Shown: positions 6,407 through 6,437 of the stretch, piece by piece
Layout of the letters: every line of letters starts with the position of its first letter
Position numbering within the stretch: the first letter of the stretch is position 1
NCBI GenBank assembly: GCA_900765235.1
Contig: CAAFRK010000093.1
Coordinates: 1 to 6,437, forward strand
DNA: 6,437 bases
DNA from: an uncultured Veillonella sp.
Lineage (GTDB): Bacteria > Bacillota_C > Negativicutes > Veillonellales > Veillonellaceae
Reading direction: 5' to 3'
Program-made: the position numbers and the translations under genes
The notes under the pieces: model-generated
Told to the model about the DNA's origin: nothing
Database searches by the model: none
Seen by the model: the letters and a program-made list of their open reading frames with translations, nothing else

Positions 6407-6437
6407 CTAGTCTATAATTTGCTGTTTCTCTTGTACA
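6407..6437 (-). CDS. Possible C-terminal end of the upstream gene
   Basis: Minus-strand bases 6436-6407 read V-Q-E-K-Q-Q-I-I-D followed by a TAG stop, a hydrophilic tail that would suit the end of a protein. In many dcw clusters the gene before murE encodes a penicillin-binding transpeptidase (ftsI or spoVD), so that is the positional expectation, but nine residues cannot identify it. A hairpin and the murE ribosome binding site follow, as expected of a spacer. The alternative is a different frame, open from the edge to a TGA at 6350-6348 that overlaps the murE ATG. It would give a cysteine-containing tail through the hairpin, which I consider less likely. Confidence 0.35.
   Translation of the reverse strand, partial: VQEKQQIID

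Noticed and set aside
6348..6437. Open minus-strand frame running from the right edge to a TGA overlapping the murE ATG
   Set aside because: It passes through the hairpin and has an odd cysteine-containing composition; the frame ending at 6407 looks more natural. Not fully excluded without the neighbouring sequence.
1..6437. Novel defence system, mobile element, CRISPR array, tRNA or riboswitch
   Set aside because: Both strands are accounted for by five conserved cell-wall genes and short spacers; no direct-repeat array, transposase, RNA gene or unexplained conserved block was seen.

Overview
This window is a stretch of a bacterial dcw (division and cell wall) cluster. Every real gene is on the minus strand, so transcription runs from right to left. 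In transcription order the genes are murE, murF, mraY, murD and murG; murG runs off the left edge. They encode consecutive cytoplasmic and membrane steps of peptidoglycan precursor synthesis. MurD adds D-Glu, MurE adds the diamino acid, MurF adds D-Ala-D-Ala, MraY makes lipid I and MurG makes lipid II. All catalytic motifs I could check are intact.

The DNA has moderate-to-low GC. MurE carries the DNPR signature of meso-diaminopimelate-adding enzymes. The proteins resemble those of Firmicutes-type diderms, and my best guess is a member of the Negativicutes, possibly Veillonella. That guess rests on overall protein character and is not proved by any marker in the window.

Layout from right to left. 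Positions 6352-6437 hold the probable last codons of an upstream gene, a short hairpin and the murE ribosome binding site. murE (4867-6351) and murF (3507-4865) are separated by one base, and the murF Shine-Dalgarno lies inside the last murE codons. A 58-base gap with a perfect 8-bp hairpin separates murF from mraY (2462-3448). An 84-base gap with an AT-rich imperfect hairpin and a weak promoter candidate separates mraY from murD (1007-2377). murD and murG (1-1007) overlap by one base (TAATG), and the murG Shine-Dalgarno lies inside the last murD codons. There are thus two tightly coupled pairs, murE-murF and murD-murG, with mraY between them flanked by structured spacers.

No mobile element, RNA gene, CRISPR array or unknown protein was found, and no gap exceeds 300 bases. 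This is mostly an ordinary core-genome region. The points worth a second look are the absence of ftsW between murD and murG, a run of eight G in the mraY coding strand, and the hairpins in the spacers.
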